64,000 nucleotides of DNA from Nocardioides rotundus (lineage in GTDB: Bacteria > Actinomycetota > Actinomycetes > Propionibacteriales > Nocardioidaceae), in contig NZ_CP082922.1 in the NCBI RefSeq assembly GCF_019931675.1, positions 62,001-126,000 on the forward strand. Direction: 5' to 3'. Under the pieces are notes generated by a model. That model was not told the origin of the DNA. It did not search any database and saw nothing but the letters and a program-made list of their open reading frames with translations. The position numbers and the translations under genes are program-made. Below, piece by piece: positions 32,215 to 40,891 of the stretch. How positions within the stretch are numbered: position 1 is the stretch's first letter; the number at the start of each line of letters is the position of its first letter.

Positions 32215-33306
32215 ATGTCCGACCCCCGTCGTCGCGTCTACCTGCACATCGGTGCGCCGAAGACCGGTACGACGTACCTCCAGGACCGGCTCACCGCCAA
32301 CGCCCGCTCCCTCGCCCGGCACGGCGTGCACATCCCCCGCGCGTCGCTGCGCCTGCGCCCCGATCAGAGCCACTTCAAGGCCGCGCTCGACCTGCTCGAC
32401 CAGGACTGGGGCGGCCCTCCCGGGCACGCCAAGGGCATGTGGCCGAAGCTGGTCCGCGCGATGCGCGGCGAGGGCACCTACGTGGTCAGCCACGAGGTGC
32501 TCGCCCCGGCGCGGCCGGAGGTGGTCGACCGGGTGATGAGCGACCTGTCCGACCACGAGGTGCACATCGTCTACTCCGCCCGCGACCTCGGCCGCCAGCT
32601 GCCCGCGGCGTGGCAGGAGAGCGTCAAGCAGGGACGCGCGTGGGGGCTGAAGAAGTTCCTGGAGCGGAGCCTGGCCGGCAAGACCTTCTTCGCCCGCTCC
32701 TTCGACATCCCCGAGGTGCTCGGCACGTGGGGCGCGGGACTGCCCGCCGACCGGCTGCACGTCGTCACCGTCCCGCACACCCGCGGCGACGCCCTGTGGC
32801 TGCGCTACTGCGAGGCGTTCGGGATCGACCCGGCCTGGGCGCCCAAGGACAGCGTCCGCGCCAACGAGTCGCTCGGGCCAGCGGAGATCCGGGTGCTGCG
32901 CGAGCTGAACCGCCGCCTCGGCTTCGCCACCCGTCGCAGCGAGCCCTACGACCGGCTGGTGCTCGGGATGCTCGGCAACGATGTGCTCGCCGGCCGGGGC
33001 AACGGCAAGGTCACGGTCCCCCCGAAGAGGTACGACGACGTCGACGCGCGCAGCGAGGAGATGATCGCGTGGCTGGAGCAGCGCGGCGTCGACGTGATCG
33101 GCGACCTCGACGACCTGCGCCCGCGCCGGCCCGACCCCGGCACGCCGTGGCGCAGCCCCGCGAGCGTGAGCGACCGGGCCGTCCTCGACGCCGCGATCGT
33201 GGCGCTGGAGGAGATGACCCACGAGGCCGCCCGCCGCGAGCCGCCCCGCCACACGCTCACCGAGTTCGCCCGCAAGGGGATGGACCGGGTGCGCGGGAAG
33301 GGCTGA
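32215..33306 (+). CDS. Sulfotransferase family protein
   Basis: The 363-residue protein opens with YLHIGAPKTGTTYLQDRL, the 5'-phosphosulfate-binding loop of PAPS-dependent sulfotransferases, and has a plausible 3'-phosphate contact region at VHIVYSARDLGRQLPAAWQE. It probably sulfates a cell-surface glycan or lipid, but the acceptor is unknown. The C-terminal 60 residues are basic. A second member of this family lies at 45928. No sulfate-activation genes are nearby. Confidence 0.82.
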   Translation: MSDPRRRVYLHIGAPKTGTTYLQDRLTANARSLARHGVHIPRASLRLRPDQSHFKAALDLLDQDWGGPPGHAKGMWPKLVRAMRGEGTYVVSHEVLAPARPEVVDRVMSDLSDHEVHIVYSARDLGRQLPAAWQESVKQGRAWGLKKFLERSLAGKTFFARSFDIPEVLGTWGAGLPADRLHVVTVPHTRGDALWLRYCEAFGIDPAWAPKDSVRANESLGPAEIRVLRELNRRLGFATRRSEPYDRLVLGMLGNDVLAGRGNGKVTVPPKRYDDVDARSEEMIAWLEQRGVDVIGDLDDLRPRRPDPGTPWRSPASVSDRAVLDAAIVALEEMTHEAARREPPRHTLTEFARKGMDRVRGKG

Positions 33307-33315
33307 CGCCGCTCC

Positions 33316-33996
33316 CTACGAGGTACGGCGGCGCAGGAACTCCCGGTCGGCATAGCGGCCGACCTTCCAGGTGACGAACCCGTCCGTGCCGGCGCCCACG
33401 ACCCCGCCAACGACGGGGACCCGGCGGCTGACCGTGGCGGCCAGCCGCTTGCCGGCGACCCGGGCGATCAGCTCGGAGGCGACCTCGGAGGAGACCCGCT
33501 CGTCCAGTCCTGGGTCGTGTGCCGGCGCGGTGGCGATCGCCATCGGCGGCGCGGGGAGGGTGCGCTTCTTCAGCTTCGCCTCGATCGTCTCCTCGCCGAG
33601 CAGCGTCACCAGGACGGCGTTGCGCACGCGCGGGTCGGCCAGGTCGTAGCCGCGCAGGTGGGCGATCCCGGCGACCATCCGGGCCTGGATGATCGCCAGG
33701 CCGCTGATGTTGGCGGGGATGGTCACGGTCGCGGTGGCGATGCCGCCGATGTTGGTGATGAAGCCCTGTGCGCCGGCGTAGCGGACGTGGTTCTCGATCA
33801 CCTCGTGCACGGCGCGGTCAACGTCACCGCGCTGCTCGCGCAGCTGCGCCTCGGCCGCGGCGACGGCGCCCGGCAGCGGACCGACCCCGTGGATCGCCCG
33901 CTGCAGCGCCTCGCGGACGAAGCTCGACGTCACCCCGGGAGCGCGCTCGGCGACCATCGGCGCGAGCCGACGACCGATGCTCTGGCGGACACCCAT
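33316..33996 (-). CDS. EcsC family protein
   Basis: The 226-residue protein matches the EcsC family, with a glycine-rich amphipathic centre (AQGFITNIGGIATATVTIPANISGLAIIQAR, seen here as GGIATATVTIPANISGLAII) and the later GYDLADPRVRNAVLVTLLG. EcsC proteins are associated with membranes, and their function is not established. The C-terminal RRVPVVGGVVGAGTDGF segment is typical. It converges on the sulfotransferase gene and diverges from aat. Confidence 0.75.
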   Translation of the reverse strand: MGVRQSIGRRLAPMVAERAPGVTSSFVREALQRAIHGVGPLPGAVAAAEAQLREQRGDVDRAVHEVIENHVRYAGAQGFITNIGGIATATVTIPANISGLAIIQARMVAGIAHLRGYDLADPRVRNAVLVTLLGEETIEAKLKKRTLPAPPMAIATAPAHDPGLDERVSSEVASELIARVAGKRLAATVSRRVPVVGGVVGAGTDGFVTWKVGRYADREFLRRRTS

Positions 33997-34061
33997 GCCT
34001 GCATCCTACGGAAGACGTCCGCACGCCCCGCAGGCGTCATCGGGCGGTCACCCCCGCGGGC

Positions 34062-34067
34062 TAGGGT
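34062..34067 (+). promoter_or_regulatory. -10 element (TAGGGT) of a leaderless start
   Basis: TAGGGT is followed by 6 bases and then the aat GTG at 34074, with no ribosome binding site. Confidence 0.5.
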
Positions 34068-34073
34068 GCCCCC

Positions 34074-34736
34074 GTGCCTGTCGAGCCCGAGCCCACCGGT
34101 TGGGTCTTCCCCGAGGAGCTCGACCCGCACGACGACCTGGTGGCGGTCGGCGCGGACCTGGAGCCGGGCACGCTGCTGGGGGCCTACCGGCGCGGCCTGT
34201 TCCCGATGCCGGGCCCGGATGCGGGGGACCCGCCGTACTGGTTCAGCCCGCTGCGTCGCGGCATCCTGCCGCTCGACGGCCTGCGCGTCTCCCGCTCGCT
34301 GCGCCGGTCGCTGAAGCACTTCGAGATCCGGGTGGACACCGCGTTCGACGAGGTGGTGGCCGCGTGCGCCGACCCGCAGCGACCGCTGGGCTGGATCGAC
34401 GGCCCGGTCCGCGAGGCCTACGGCCGGCTGCACCGGCTCGGCTGGGCGCACTCGGTGGAGGCATGGGCCGACGGCGAGCTCGCCGGAGGGTTGTACGGCG
34501 TCGCCGTCGGCGGCCTCTTCGCCGGGGAGTCGATGTTCCATCGCCGCACCGACGCCTCCAAGGCGGCGCTGGTCGGCCTCGTCGAGCGGCTGCGCGACGA
34601 GCACGCGGAGGACCGGCTGCTGGACGTGCAGTGGTCCACGCCGCACCTGGCCTCCCTCGGCGTGGTCGAGGTCGATCGCGACGACTACCTGCGCCGGCTC
34701 CAGGCGGCGCTGGCTCTGCCGGAGCCGGACCTGTGA
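34074..34736 (+). CDS. aat: Leucyl/phenylalanyl-tRNA--protein transferase
   Basis: At 220 residues this is a full-length Aat. It shows DDLVAVGADLEPGTLLGAYRRGLFPM, seen here as LVAVGADLEPGTLLGAYRRG, then YWFSPLRRGILPLD and GGLYGVAVGGLFAGESMFHR. The enzyme adds Leu or Phe to N-terminal Lys or Arg of proteins and so feeds the N-end rule (ClpS/ClpAP) degradation route. It is leaderless and converges on the VKOR gene with an 8-to-10-bp gap. Confidence 0.95.
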   Translation: MPVEPEPTGWVFPEELDPHDDLVAVGADLEPGTLLGAYRRGLFPMPGPDAGDPPYWFSPLRRGILPLDGLRVSRSLRRSLKHFEIRVDTAFDEVVAACADPQRPLGWIDGPVREAYGRLHRLGWAHSVEAWADGELAGGLYGVAVGGLFAGESMFHRRTDASKAALVGLVERLRDEHAEDRLLDVQWSTPHLASLGVVEVDRDDYLRRLQAALALPEPDL

Positions 34737-34738
34737 CG

Positions 34739-34756
34739 GGTCGGCGTCACCCGACC
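34739..34756. terminator. Short hairpin between aat and VKOR
   Basis: GGTCGG (34739-34744) pairs with CCGACC (34751-34756) over a 6-nt loop that contains the VKOR stop codon (TCA on the plus strand). It may serve both convergent genes. Confidence 0.4.
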
Positions 34757-35346
34757 AGGCTGCTCCAGTAGTCCCAGAACCGCTGGGTGATGAGCGAGAG
34801 CAGCAGCACGACCACCGCGGTGAGCACGACCGCGTGGTTCCGCGCCAGCCAGGCGACGAACCGGCTGCTGGCCACCCGGTCGCCGAGGCGGCCCTCCCGC
34901 AGGTTGGCGAGGGTGACGTACCAGAAGACCGGGATGACCACGGCCCACACGACCATGCAGTAGGGGCAGAGCGCCCCGATCCGGTAGAGGCTCTGGAAGA
35001 CGAGCCAGCCGACGAACAGCACGCCGAGGGTGACGCCGGTCTGCAGGCCGAGCCAGTACCACCGCCGCATCCGGGCGCCGGCCAGGAGCGCGGCTCCCGT
35101 GGCGGCCACGACCGGGAAGGCGGCGAGACCGATGAGCGGGTTCGGGAACCCGAGGACCGCGGCCTGCTCGGTGCTCATGATCGAGCCGCAGTTGAGCACC
35201 GGGTTCACGCTGCAAGAGGGCACATAGGTGCTGTCGGCCAGCAGTGCGAGCTTCTCCACCGTGAGGACGAGCGCGGCGACGGTGCCGACGACGCCCCCGA
35301 GAAGAAGGAGCCAGGCCAGTGCCGGGCTACTTCGCGAGGGCTGCAT
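34747..35346 (-). CDS. Vitamin K epoxide reductase family membrane protein
   Basis: The 199-residue four- or five-helix membrane protein has the VKOR loop cysteines (VPSCSVNPVLNCGSIM) and the active-site pair CPYC within LCPYCMVVW. In actinobacteria VKOR takes the role of DsbB, re-oxidising a DsbA-like partner and passing electrons to quinone. The DsbA-like gene is directly upstream on the same strand and overlaps it by 20 bp. The two should form the extracytoplasmic disulfide-forming system. Confidence 0.92.
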   Translation of the reverse strand: MQPSRSSPALAWLLLLGGVVGTVAALVLTVEKLALLADSTYVPSCSVNPVLNCGSIMSTEQAAVLGFPNPLIGLAAFPVVAATGAALLAGARMRRWYWLGLQTGVTLGVLFVGWLVFQSLYRIGALCPYCMVVWAVVIPVFWYVTLANLREGRLGDRVASSRFVAWLARNHAVVLTAVVVLLLSLITQRFWDYWSSLVG

Positions 35347-35980
35347 CGAGGGCGTCGGTGAGGTCGCCGTACGTCTGGGGCTGCAACTGCTTGCCGTCGA
35401 CGAAGAAGGTCGGTGTGCCCTGCACGCCCAGGGCCTCGCCGTCGGCGACGTCCTTCTGGATCCGCTTCGCGGTGGCCGGGTCCGCGTAGTCCGCCTTGAA
35501 CTGCTTCATGTCCAGGCCGAGGTCCTCGGCGTAGGACGCGAACAGGTCGTCGAGGGGCTTGCGCTGCTCACCCCACTTCGCCTGGGTCTCGAACATCTTG
35601 CTGTACATCTCCTCGAACTTCCCCTGCTGCGCCGCCGCCTCGACCGCGCGCGCCGCCCGCTCGCCGTTGAAGTGGCCGCCGAGAGGGAAGTAGCGGGCGA
35701 CGAAGGTGACCCGGCCCGCGTAGTCCTTGCGCAGCTGCTCGATCGCTGGATAGGCCGCGCGGCACCCCTCGCACTCGAAGTCGAGGAACTCCACGAACGT
35801 CACGCCGGTGTCGGCCCGCTCGCCGAGGATCCGGCTGTCGTCGCGCACCAGCCGGGACTCGCCGGAGGAGACCGGCTCGGGCTCGGGGTCCTCGCTCATG
35901 CCGGTCAGGGCCAGCATGGACGTCAGGACCAGGGCGAACACCCAGACGATCGCGAGGGAGATCTTGGCTTGTCTGCTCAT
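35327..35980 (-). CDS. Membrane-anchored DsbA-like thioredoxin-fold oxidoreductase
   Basis: The 217-residue protein has one N-terminal transmembrane helix (ISLAIVWVFALVLTSMLAL) and then a DsbA/Thioredoxin_4 domain with active site CEGC in FLDFECEGCRAAYP and the cis-proline region GTPTFFVDGKQL. It would introduce disulfides into exported proteins and be re-oxidised by the VKOR protein encoded next. The ATG follows GGAAG at good distance. Confidence 0.92.
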   Translation of the reverse strand: MSRQAKISLAIVWVFALVLTSMLALTGMSEDPEPEPVSSGESRLVRDDSRILGERADTGVTFVEFLDFECEGCRAAYPAIEQLRKDYAGRVTFVARYFPLGGHFNGERAARAVEAAAQQGKFEEMYSKMFETQAKWGEQRKPLDDLFASYAEDLGLDMKQFKADYADPATAKRIQKDVADGEALGVQGTPTFFVDGKQLQPQTYGDLTDALDAALAK

Positions 35981-36005
35981 GGGGCTTCCTTCGTGGGGGG
36001 AGGTC

Positions 36006-36872
36006 TCACTTGAGGAGCTTGCTCATGCGTCGGTCGGCCAACGGCTTGCCGCCGGTCTGGCAGGTGGGGCAGTACTGCAGGCTGGAGTCGGCGAAGCTGA
36101 CCTCGCGGATGGTGTCGCCGCACACCGGGCACGCCTCGCCGGCGCGACCGTGCACCGCGAGGTTCGACTTCTTCTCGCCCTTGAGCTCGCTGGCCGCCAG
36201 GCCGCGGGAGCGGTCGACGGCCGCGCCGAGGACGCCCCGGATCTCGTCGTACAACTGCTGCCGCTCCTCGGGCGTGAGGCTGTTCGCGGGCTTGAACGGC
36301 GACATCCTCGCCGCGTGCAGGATCTCGTCGCTGTAGGCGTTGCCGATGCCCGCGATGGTGCCCTGGTGCCGCAGCACGCCCTTGAGCTGACTGCGGCCGT
36401 TCTCCTCCAGGATCCGGTCCAGCACATCGGGGGTGAAGGCGTCGTCGAGCGGGTCCGGGCCGAGGGAGGCGATGCCGGGTACGGCGGCCGGGTCGGTGAC
36501 GACGTAGATCGCCAGGCTCTTCTTGGTCCCGGCCTCGGTGACGTCGAGCCCCGCCTCGTCGTCGATCACCACCCGGGCGGCGAGCGGGTTCTTCCCGCCC
36601 GGGCGGCCGGTCGTCGCCGGCACCTCCTCGCGCCAGCGCACCCAGCCCGCGCGGGCCAGGTGCATCACCAGGTGCAGGCCGCTGGCGGTGATGTCGAGGA
36701 ACTTGCCGTGCCGGGTGACGTCCTCGACCAGCGTGCCCTGCAGGGCGGTGACCGGCGGGTCGTAGGTCTTCAGCGCGCTGAACGCGACCAGGTCGACGCG
36801 GGTGATGGCACGCTCGCGCAGCCGCTCGCGCAGGTCCTGGGCGAGCGCCTCCACCTCGGGCAGCTCCGGCAC
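36006..36872 (-). CDS. Fpg/Nei family DNA glycosylase
   Basis: The 288-residue enzyme begins PELPEVEALAQDL after the initiator, giving the catalytic N-terminal proline and glutamate. It has an H2TH region (GIGNAYSDEILHAARMSP) and a C-terminal zinc finger with CPVCGDTI and YCPTCQTGGKPL. It excises oxidised bases and nicks the strand. The GTG at 36872 is the start because it exposes the catalytic proline. A CATACT element 6 bases upstream makes it leaderless. Whether it acts as Fpg (8-oxoguanine) or Nei (oxidised pyrimidines) cannot be told by eye. Confidence 0.92.
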   Translation of the reverse strand: MPELPEVEALAQDLRERLRERAITRVDLVAFSALKTYDPPVTALQGTLVEDVTRHGKFLDITASGLHLVMHLARAGWVRWREEVPATTGRPGGKNPLAARVVIDDEAGLDVTEAGTKKSLAIYVVTDPAAVPGIASLGPDPLDDAFTPDVLDRILEENGRSQLKGVLRHQGTIAGIGNAYSDEILHAARMSPFKPANSLTPEERQQLYDEIRGVLGAAVDRSRGLAASELKGEKKSNLAVHGRAGEACPVCGDTIREVSFADSSLQYCPTCQTGGKPLADRRMSKLLK

Positions 36873-36878
36873 GCGCCC

Positions 36879-36884
36879 AGTATG
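36879..36884 (-). promoter_or_regulatory. -10 element (CATACT) of a leaderless start
   Basis: On the minus strand CATACT lies 6 bases before the glycosylase GTG. Confidence 0.45.
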
Positions 36885-36920
36885 CCGGGCCGACCGAAGC
36901 CGGGGCCTTGACCGGCGCGC

Positions 36921-36926
36921 CAGAAT
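36921..36926 (+). promoter_or_regulatory. -10 element (CAGAAT) of a leaderless start
   Basis: CAGAAT lies 5 bases before the ATG at 36932. It is back to back with the glycosylase promoter. Confidence 0.4.
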
Positions 36927-36931
36927 TGACC

Positions 36932-37195
36932 ATGGCCGACGTCCACCCGCTCTCACCGACGGGGTCCGTGTTCCTGGACTCCCGCGGCTCGGACCGGGCC
37001 CTGCGGGTGACCTGGCACAGCGAGGCCGGCGTCGTCGTGCTGTCGCTGTGGCGCGGCAACGTGTGCGCCGGGTCGTTCCGGCTCCCCGCCGATGAGGTGC
37101 CGGACCTCATCGACCTGCTCCGCGCCGGGCTGGACTCCACCTACCGGCACGCGCCGACCCGGGGGCCGGGTCAGGCCCGACCCGAGTCCGCCTGA
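36932..37195 (+). CDS. Conserved hypothetical protein (87 residues)
   Basis: This small soluble protein contains LRVTWHSEAGVVVLSLWRGN followed by VCAGSFRLPADEVPDLIDLL. I have seen this pattern in many actinobacterial hypothetical proteins but know no function. The predicted structure is a short beta-rich domain plus helix. The ATG at 36932 is chosen because it follows a -10-like element. An upstream in-frame ATG at 36908 would overlap that promoter. Its 3' end is one base from the convergent LysE gene. Confidence 0.7.
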   Translation: MADVHPLSPTGSVFLDSRGSDRALRVTWHSEAGVVVLSLWRGNVCAGSFRLPADEVPDLIDLLRAGLDSTYRHAPTRGPGQARPESA

Positions 37196-37196
37196 G

Positions 37197-37820
37197 TCAC
37201 TCGCGGACCAGCATGGTCGCGCCGAGGCCGAGCATCATCGTGCCGCCGGTGGCGCCGAGCGCGTCCAGTCGGGCCGGCCGTCGAGCGAACCAGTCGCGTG
37301 CCTGCCCGGCCAGCAGCGCCCACACGCTGTCGGAGGCGACCGCCATCACCGCGAAGGCCAGCCCGAGGAGCGCGGTCTGCGCCCCGACCGGGCCCGCGGG
37401 GTCGGTGAACTGCGGCAGGAACGCGACGAAGAAGACGACCGTCTTGGGGTTGGTGACGCCCACGGTGAAGCCGATCCGGATCGGGTGACCGCGTCGCACC
37501 GGCACCCCGCCCTCCATGGACAGGCGCGCGTCGGCGCGGTGCCGGATCGCCTGGACGCCCAGCCATACGACGTACAACGCGCCGCAGACCTTCACAGCGG
37601 TGTACGCCGTCGCGCTCGCGGCCACGATCGTGCCGAGGCCGACCGCCACCAGGAGCGCCTGCACGACCAGGCCGAGCGCGTTCCCGACGACGGAGAGGAT
37701 GGCCTCGTCGCGGCCCACCGTCAGGGCACGGCCGATGGTGAACAGCAGGCTCGGGCCGGGCACCTGGATGAACAGGATCGAGGCGACGGCGAACGCGAGC
37801 CACTGGTTCGTGCTGGGCAT
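37197..37820 (-). CDS. LysE/RhtB family amino-acid exporter
   Basis: The 207-residue six-helix membrane protein has the family N terminus (FIQVPGPSLLFTIGRAL), the motif VGNALGLVVQALLVAVGLG and GVTNPKTVVFFVAFLPQFTD. It exports amino acids or homoserine lactone-like compounds with proton exchange. The substrate is unknown. No LysG-type regulator is adjacent. Confidence 0.9.
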   Translation of the reverse strand: MPSTNQWLAFAVASILFIQVPGPSLLFTIGRALTVGRDEAILSVVGNALGLVVQALLVAVGLGTIVAASATAYTAVKVCGALYVVWLGVQAIRHRADARLSMEGGVPVRRGHPIRIGFTVGVTNPKTVVFFVAFLPQFTDPAGPVGAQTALLGLAFAVMAVASDSVWALLAGQARDWFARRPARLDALGATGGTMMLGLGATMLVRE

Positions 37821-37911
37821 GGGGCCAGTGTGCGACCGGGCGGGGTCGGTCCGCCAATCCGGGCGAATCGCCGGATATCGGCGAATCTAAGGGAATCCCT
37901 AGAGTGCCGGA

Positions 37912-37917
37912 TAGCCT
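37912..37917 (+). promoter_or_regulatory. -10 element (TAGCCT) of a leaderless start
   Basis: TAGCCT lies 7 bases before the ATG at 37925. The preceding 60 bases are locally AT-rich (ATATCGGCGAATCTAAGG). Confidence 0.5.
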
Positions 37918-37924
37918 GCGATCC

Positions 37925-39130
37925 ATGGATCCGATCCGCAATCCCTACGCACCCGGCGCCGGCCAGCGCCCGCCCGAGCTCGCCGGCCGCGCCGAGCAGT
38001 TGGGCGCCTTCTCCGTGGTGCTGGAGCGGGTCAGCCGCGGCCGGCCGGAGCGCTCGCTGGTGCTGACCGGCCTGCGCGGGGTGGGCAAGACGGTGCTGCT
38101 CAACACTCTGCGCTCGTCGGCGGTACGACGCCAGTGGGGGACCGGCAAGCTCGAGGCGCGCCCCGACCAGGAGCTGCGGCGGCCGCTGGCCAGCGCCGCC
38201 CACCAGGCGGTGCGCGAGCTCGGCCACCGCGACGAGGAGTCGGTCGCGCACGTCCTCGGCGTCGTCCGCTCCTTCGCCCAGCGCGCGGCCGGGCCGAACG
38301 CCAAGCTGCGCGAGCAGTGGAACCCCGGCATCGACGCCCCGCCGGTGCGCGGGCGTGCCGACTCCGGCGACATCGAGATCGACCTGGTCGAGCTCTTCAC
38401 CGACCTCGGCGGGCTGGCCGCCGACCTCGGCAAGGGGATCGGCATCTTCATGGACGAGATGCAGGACCTCGGGCCGGACGACGTCTCCGCGCTCTGCGCC
38501 GCGTGCCACGAGATGAGCCAGGCGGGGCTGCCGGTGATCGTCGTGGGTGCCGGCCTGCCGCACCTGCCCGCGGTGCTGAGCGCGAGCAAGTCCTACTCCG
38601 AGCGGCTGTTCTCCTACCAGCGCATCGATCGGCTCTCCCGCGACGCCGCCGACCACGCGCTCAGCCTGCCGGCCGAGGAGGAGGACGCGGCCTTCGACGA
38701 GGACGCGCTGGCCACGATGTACGACGTCACCGGCGGCTACCCCTACTTCATCCAGGCCTACGGGAAGGCGGTCTGGGACCGCGCCCCGCGCTCGCCGATC
38801 ACCGGCGAGGACGTGGCCGTCGCGGCCCCCGAGGCCGAGAACGAGCTGGCGGTCGGCTTCTTCGGCTCCCGCTACGACCGGGCCACGCCGGGGGAGCGGG
38901 AGTACCTCCGGGCGATGGCCGACGCCGCGCTCGAGCTGGCCGACGACGACAAGGACGCCGTGGAGTCGGTGCCCACGTCCGCCGTGGCCGCCGTACTCGG
39001 GAAGAAGCCGCAGTCGCTCTCGCCCGCGCGCGACGCGCTGCTGAAGAAGGGCTTGATCTACGCCTCCGAGCGCGGCCGGATCGCCTTCACCGTCCCGCAC
39101 TTCGGGAAGTACCTGCGCTCGCGGGGGTGA
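37925..39130 (+). CDS. AAA ATP-binding protein with C-terminal winged helix
   Basis: The 401-residue P-loop protein has GLRGVGKTVLLN (Walker A, about residue 45) and IFMDEMQDLG (Walker B, about residue 175), then VIVVGAGLPHLP and GGYPYFIQAYGKAVW. The C terminus looks like a winged-helix DNA-binding domain (GKKPQSLSPARDALLKKGLI). It resembles archaeal-type AAA ATPases and STAND-like ATPases common in actinobacteria. The function is unknown. It is leaderless and sits at the border of the lower-GC patch that follows. Confidence 0.82.
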   Translation: MDPIRNPYAPGAGQRPPELAGRAEQLGAFSVVLERVSRGRPERSLVLTGLRGVGKTVLLNTLRSSAVRRQWGTGKLEARPDQELRRPLASAAHQAVRELGHRDEESVAHVLGVVRSFAQRAAGPNAKLREQWNPGIDAPPVRGRADSGDIEIDLVELFTDLGGLAADLGKGIGIFMDEMQDLGPDDVSALCAACHEMSQAGLPVIVVGAGLPHLPAVLSASKSYSERLFSYQRIDRLSRDAADHALSLPAEEEDAAFDEDALATMYDVTGGYPYFIQAYGKAVWDRAPRSPITGEDVAVAAPEAENELAVGFFGSRYDRATPGEREYLRAMADAALELADDDKDAVESVPTSAVAAVLGKKPQSLSPARDALLKKGLIYASERGRIAFTVPHFGKYLRSRG

Positions 39131-39313
39131 ACTGGCTGCCCGCGAAGCGGGTGACTGCGACATGGGTGCGCAAACTGCGACTGCGTGAGGAGACTCGTCG
39201 GGTCGGACTGAGCTGTGAGACCCGTTGTCGCCATCGAGCTGTGACGGGTAAAGCCGGCGCCGTAGATCTTCCGCAGGGCAGCCGGGGCAGCCGCCGTTGC
39301 ACGATTCGGCGCG

Positions 39314-39478
39314 CTACTTCTCCTTGCGGACGCCTTTGAAGCTGCCGCCGCTCTTCTTCGCCTCGATGAACTGCCCGGTCGAGGAACTCCGCTTCATCCA
39401 GGTCCCTGATGTCGTCCTGGTCTGGGTGCGGCCTGTGACCGCGCCGCGTCTTGATCCGTGACCGGTGTTCTTGGCCAT
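39314..39478 (-). CDS. Small basic conserved protein (54 residues)
   Basis: The product starts MAKNTGHGSRRGAVTGRTQT and ends GGSFKGVRKEK. It is strongly basic, with many Thr, Ser and Gly. A textbook GGAGG lies 5 bases before the ATG, and the stop codon is TAG. I have met this pattern in short actinobacterial hypothetical proteins near mobile or accessory regions. No function is known. It is the first gene of the lower-GC patch and precedes no other gene on its strand closely. Confidence 0.75.
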   Translation of the reverse strand: MAKNTGHGSRRGAVTGRTQTRTTSGTWMKRSSSTGQFIEAKKSGGSFKGVRKEK

Positions 39479-39499
39479 GTGTGCCTCCTTGTCTCGATC

Positions 39500-40891
39500 T
39501 TACGGCGTGCTGGGTGCATCTGGTCGGCCTCGGCCGGTGTCCTTGGGCGTGTCGAACTCACCTCGGATGAACAGACCTGAGGAGATCACGATCAACACGA
39601 CGAGTGCGGTTGTGAGGCAGACAGTACTAATGAGCCGCAGGCGAGAACCGAGGGTCGAGGGCTCGCGGACGAGGAGGACTGATGCCGCAAGAGCGGCCGG
39701 GCCACCGACGATGGCCAGCGTTTGCAGGTCGGTCGGACCCTCTATCAGCAAGGCCACCGACAGGAGTGTGAGGAGAGCTGCGACAAGGTAGGGAACTATC
39801 TGGAGGCGGCGCAGTAGCCGCAGATCAAACGACAACCGGATCCGGTAGTCCCGGTCCGGGTCGTGGGCGTAGAAGGCGCGACTCTGAGCGTCCTGCCGAG
39901 ACTGGAACGCGCCGTACGCGAACTCGTCGCTTCCGGGTCTCAGGGCCTTGAAGGTGCCGATCCGAAGACTAGCGTCCGCCACTTTCAACGTTACGTGATT
40001 GGTGCGTGCGTCCGCGACTACGAGTTCCAATGTCGCTGTGTTGCGCCACCATGACAAGGGCAAGCTCTGTCGCTCTGAGTACTTGATGAGGAAGGGCTCG
40101 TCGAGGGGCACCTTCATCGCGACCATCATGTCGTAGGAGTTCCCATAGTCGGCCAACACGACAAGAAACTCCTCCGCCGCGTTCGGCGGGTGCGTCTGTG
40201 CCTGTTCGTCCAGGGTGGCCACGAGTTCCGCGTATTCGTCAAGCGTGGCAGTGGCTTGTTCATCGGTGGTGATGGTTCCGTCCGCGAAGAGCTCCGGCAG
40301 CACAAGGGCGGGATTCTCGGGCGCCGAGTAGCCGCGGAACACGTCAATTCGTCGCCGGAGTACGTCGCGGCAGACGTCGCCTGCGTCCCGCCAACGCGTC
40401 AGCGTCTCCTCGGGTACGGCGCGGCCGAGGCCGGCCTTGAGATACTCCTCAAACGTGATTGCCTTGACGTCGGTCAGCAGCTCCCCGGTGAACCCACAAA
40501 CCGCGGCGAGTAACGCATGCAGATCGTCACTGATCGATTGTCCGCACGCGCGTGCCAATTCTCGGAGAAGCCGAGCCTCTCGGTCGGCGATCTCGATCCG
40601 TGGCAGGAGCCACGCTTGGCCCTCCGGACCCGACACGTCAAAATCGAGCAGGGGCCCACGTCGGATCGGGGCCACGTAGAGCCCGAGCAGCGCGTGGGTC
40701 GTCTCCTCCGGTACCTCAACGCCCAGGTGGGCCCGCAATGGCGCCACCTGCAGAGACCGGCGCCGCAAACAGGAGGTCGCGGTGTCCACGGTGATCTCCT
40801 CGACGGCTCGAACCCTCCAGTCCAAGGGATTCGCGAGCAGCGTGACCGTTACATGCTCATCGTCGACCAGGTTCAACAGTTGCTCTGACAC
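39500..40891 (-). CDS. Unrecognised 463-residue protein with three C-terminal transmembrane helices
   Basis: I do not recognise this protein. The first 330 residues are soluble and acidic, with VTVTLLANPLDWRVRAVEEI near the start and many Glu/Asp/Leu helices. A Trp/Arg motif (LSWWRNTATLELVVADARTN) follows. Residues about 365-440 contain three hydrophobic segments (IVPYLVAALLTLLSVALLI, TLAIVGGPAALAASVLLV, TVCLTTALVVLIVISSGLFI), and a short polar tail ends the protein. The GTG at 40891 has a GGAG site 8 bases upstream, so it is preferred to an upstream start. GC content is visibly lower than in neighbours, which suggests recent transfer. The soluble part probably faces the cytoplasm. Confidence 0.7.
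   Translation of the reverse strand: MSEQLLNLVDDEHVTVTLLANPLDWRVRAVEEITVDTATSCLRRRSLQVAPLRAHLGVEVPEETTHALLGLYVAPIRRGPLLDFDVSGPEGQAWLLPRIEIADREARLLRELARACGQSISDDLHALLAAVCGFTGELLTDVKAITFEEYLKAGLGRAVPEETLTRWRDAGDVCRDVLRRRIDVFRGYSAPENPALVLPELFADGTITTDEQATATLDEYAELVATLDEQAQTHPPNAAEEFLVVLADYGNSYDMMVAMKVPLDEPFLIKYSERQSLPLSWWRNTATLELVVADARTNHVTLKVADASLRIGTFKALRPGSDEFAYGAFQSRQDAQSRAFYAHDPDRDYRIRLSFDLRLLRRLQIVPYLVAALLTLLSVALLIEGPTDLQTLAIVGGPAALAASVLLVREPSTLGSRLRLISTVCLTTALVVLIVISSGLFIRGEFDTPKDTGRGRPDAPSTP

Noticed and set aside
39131-39313. tRNA or phage attachment site at the border of the lower-GC patch
   Set aside because: I found no T-loop-like GTTCGA arm, acceptor stem or flanking direct repeat.
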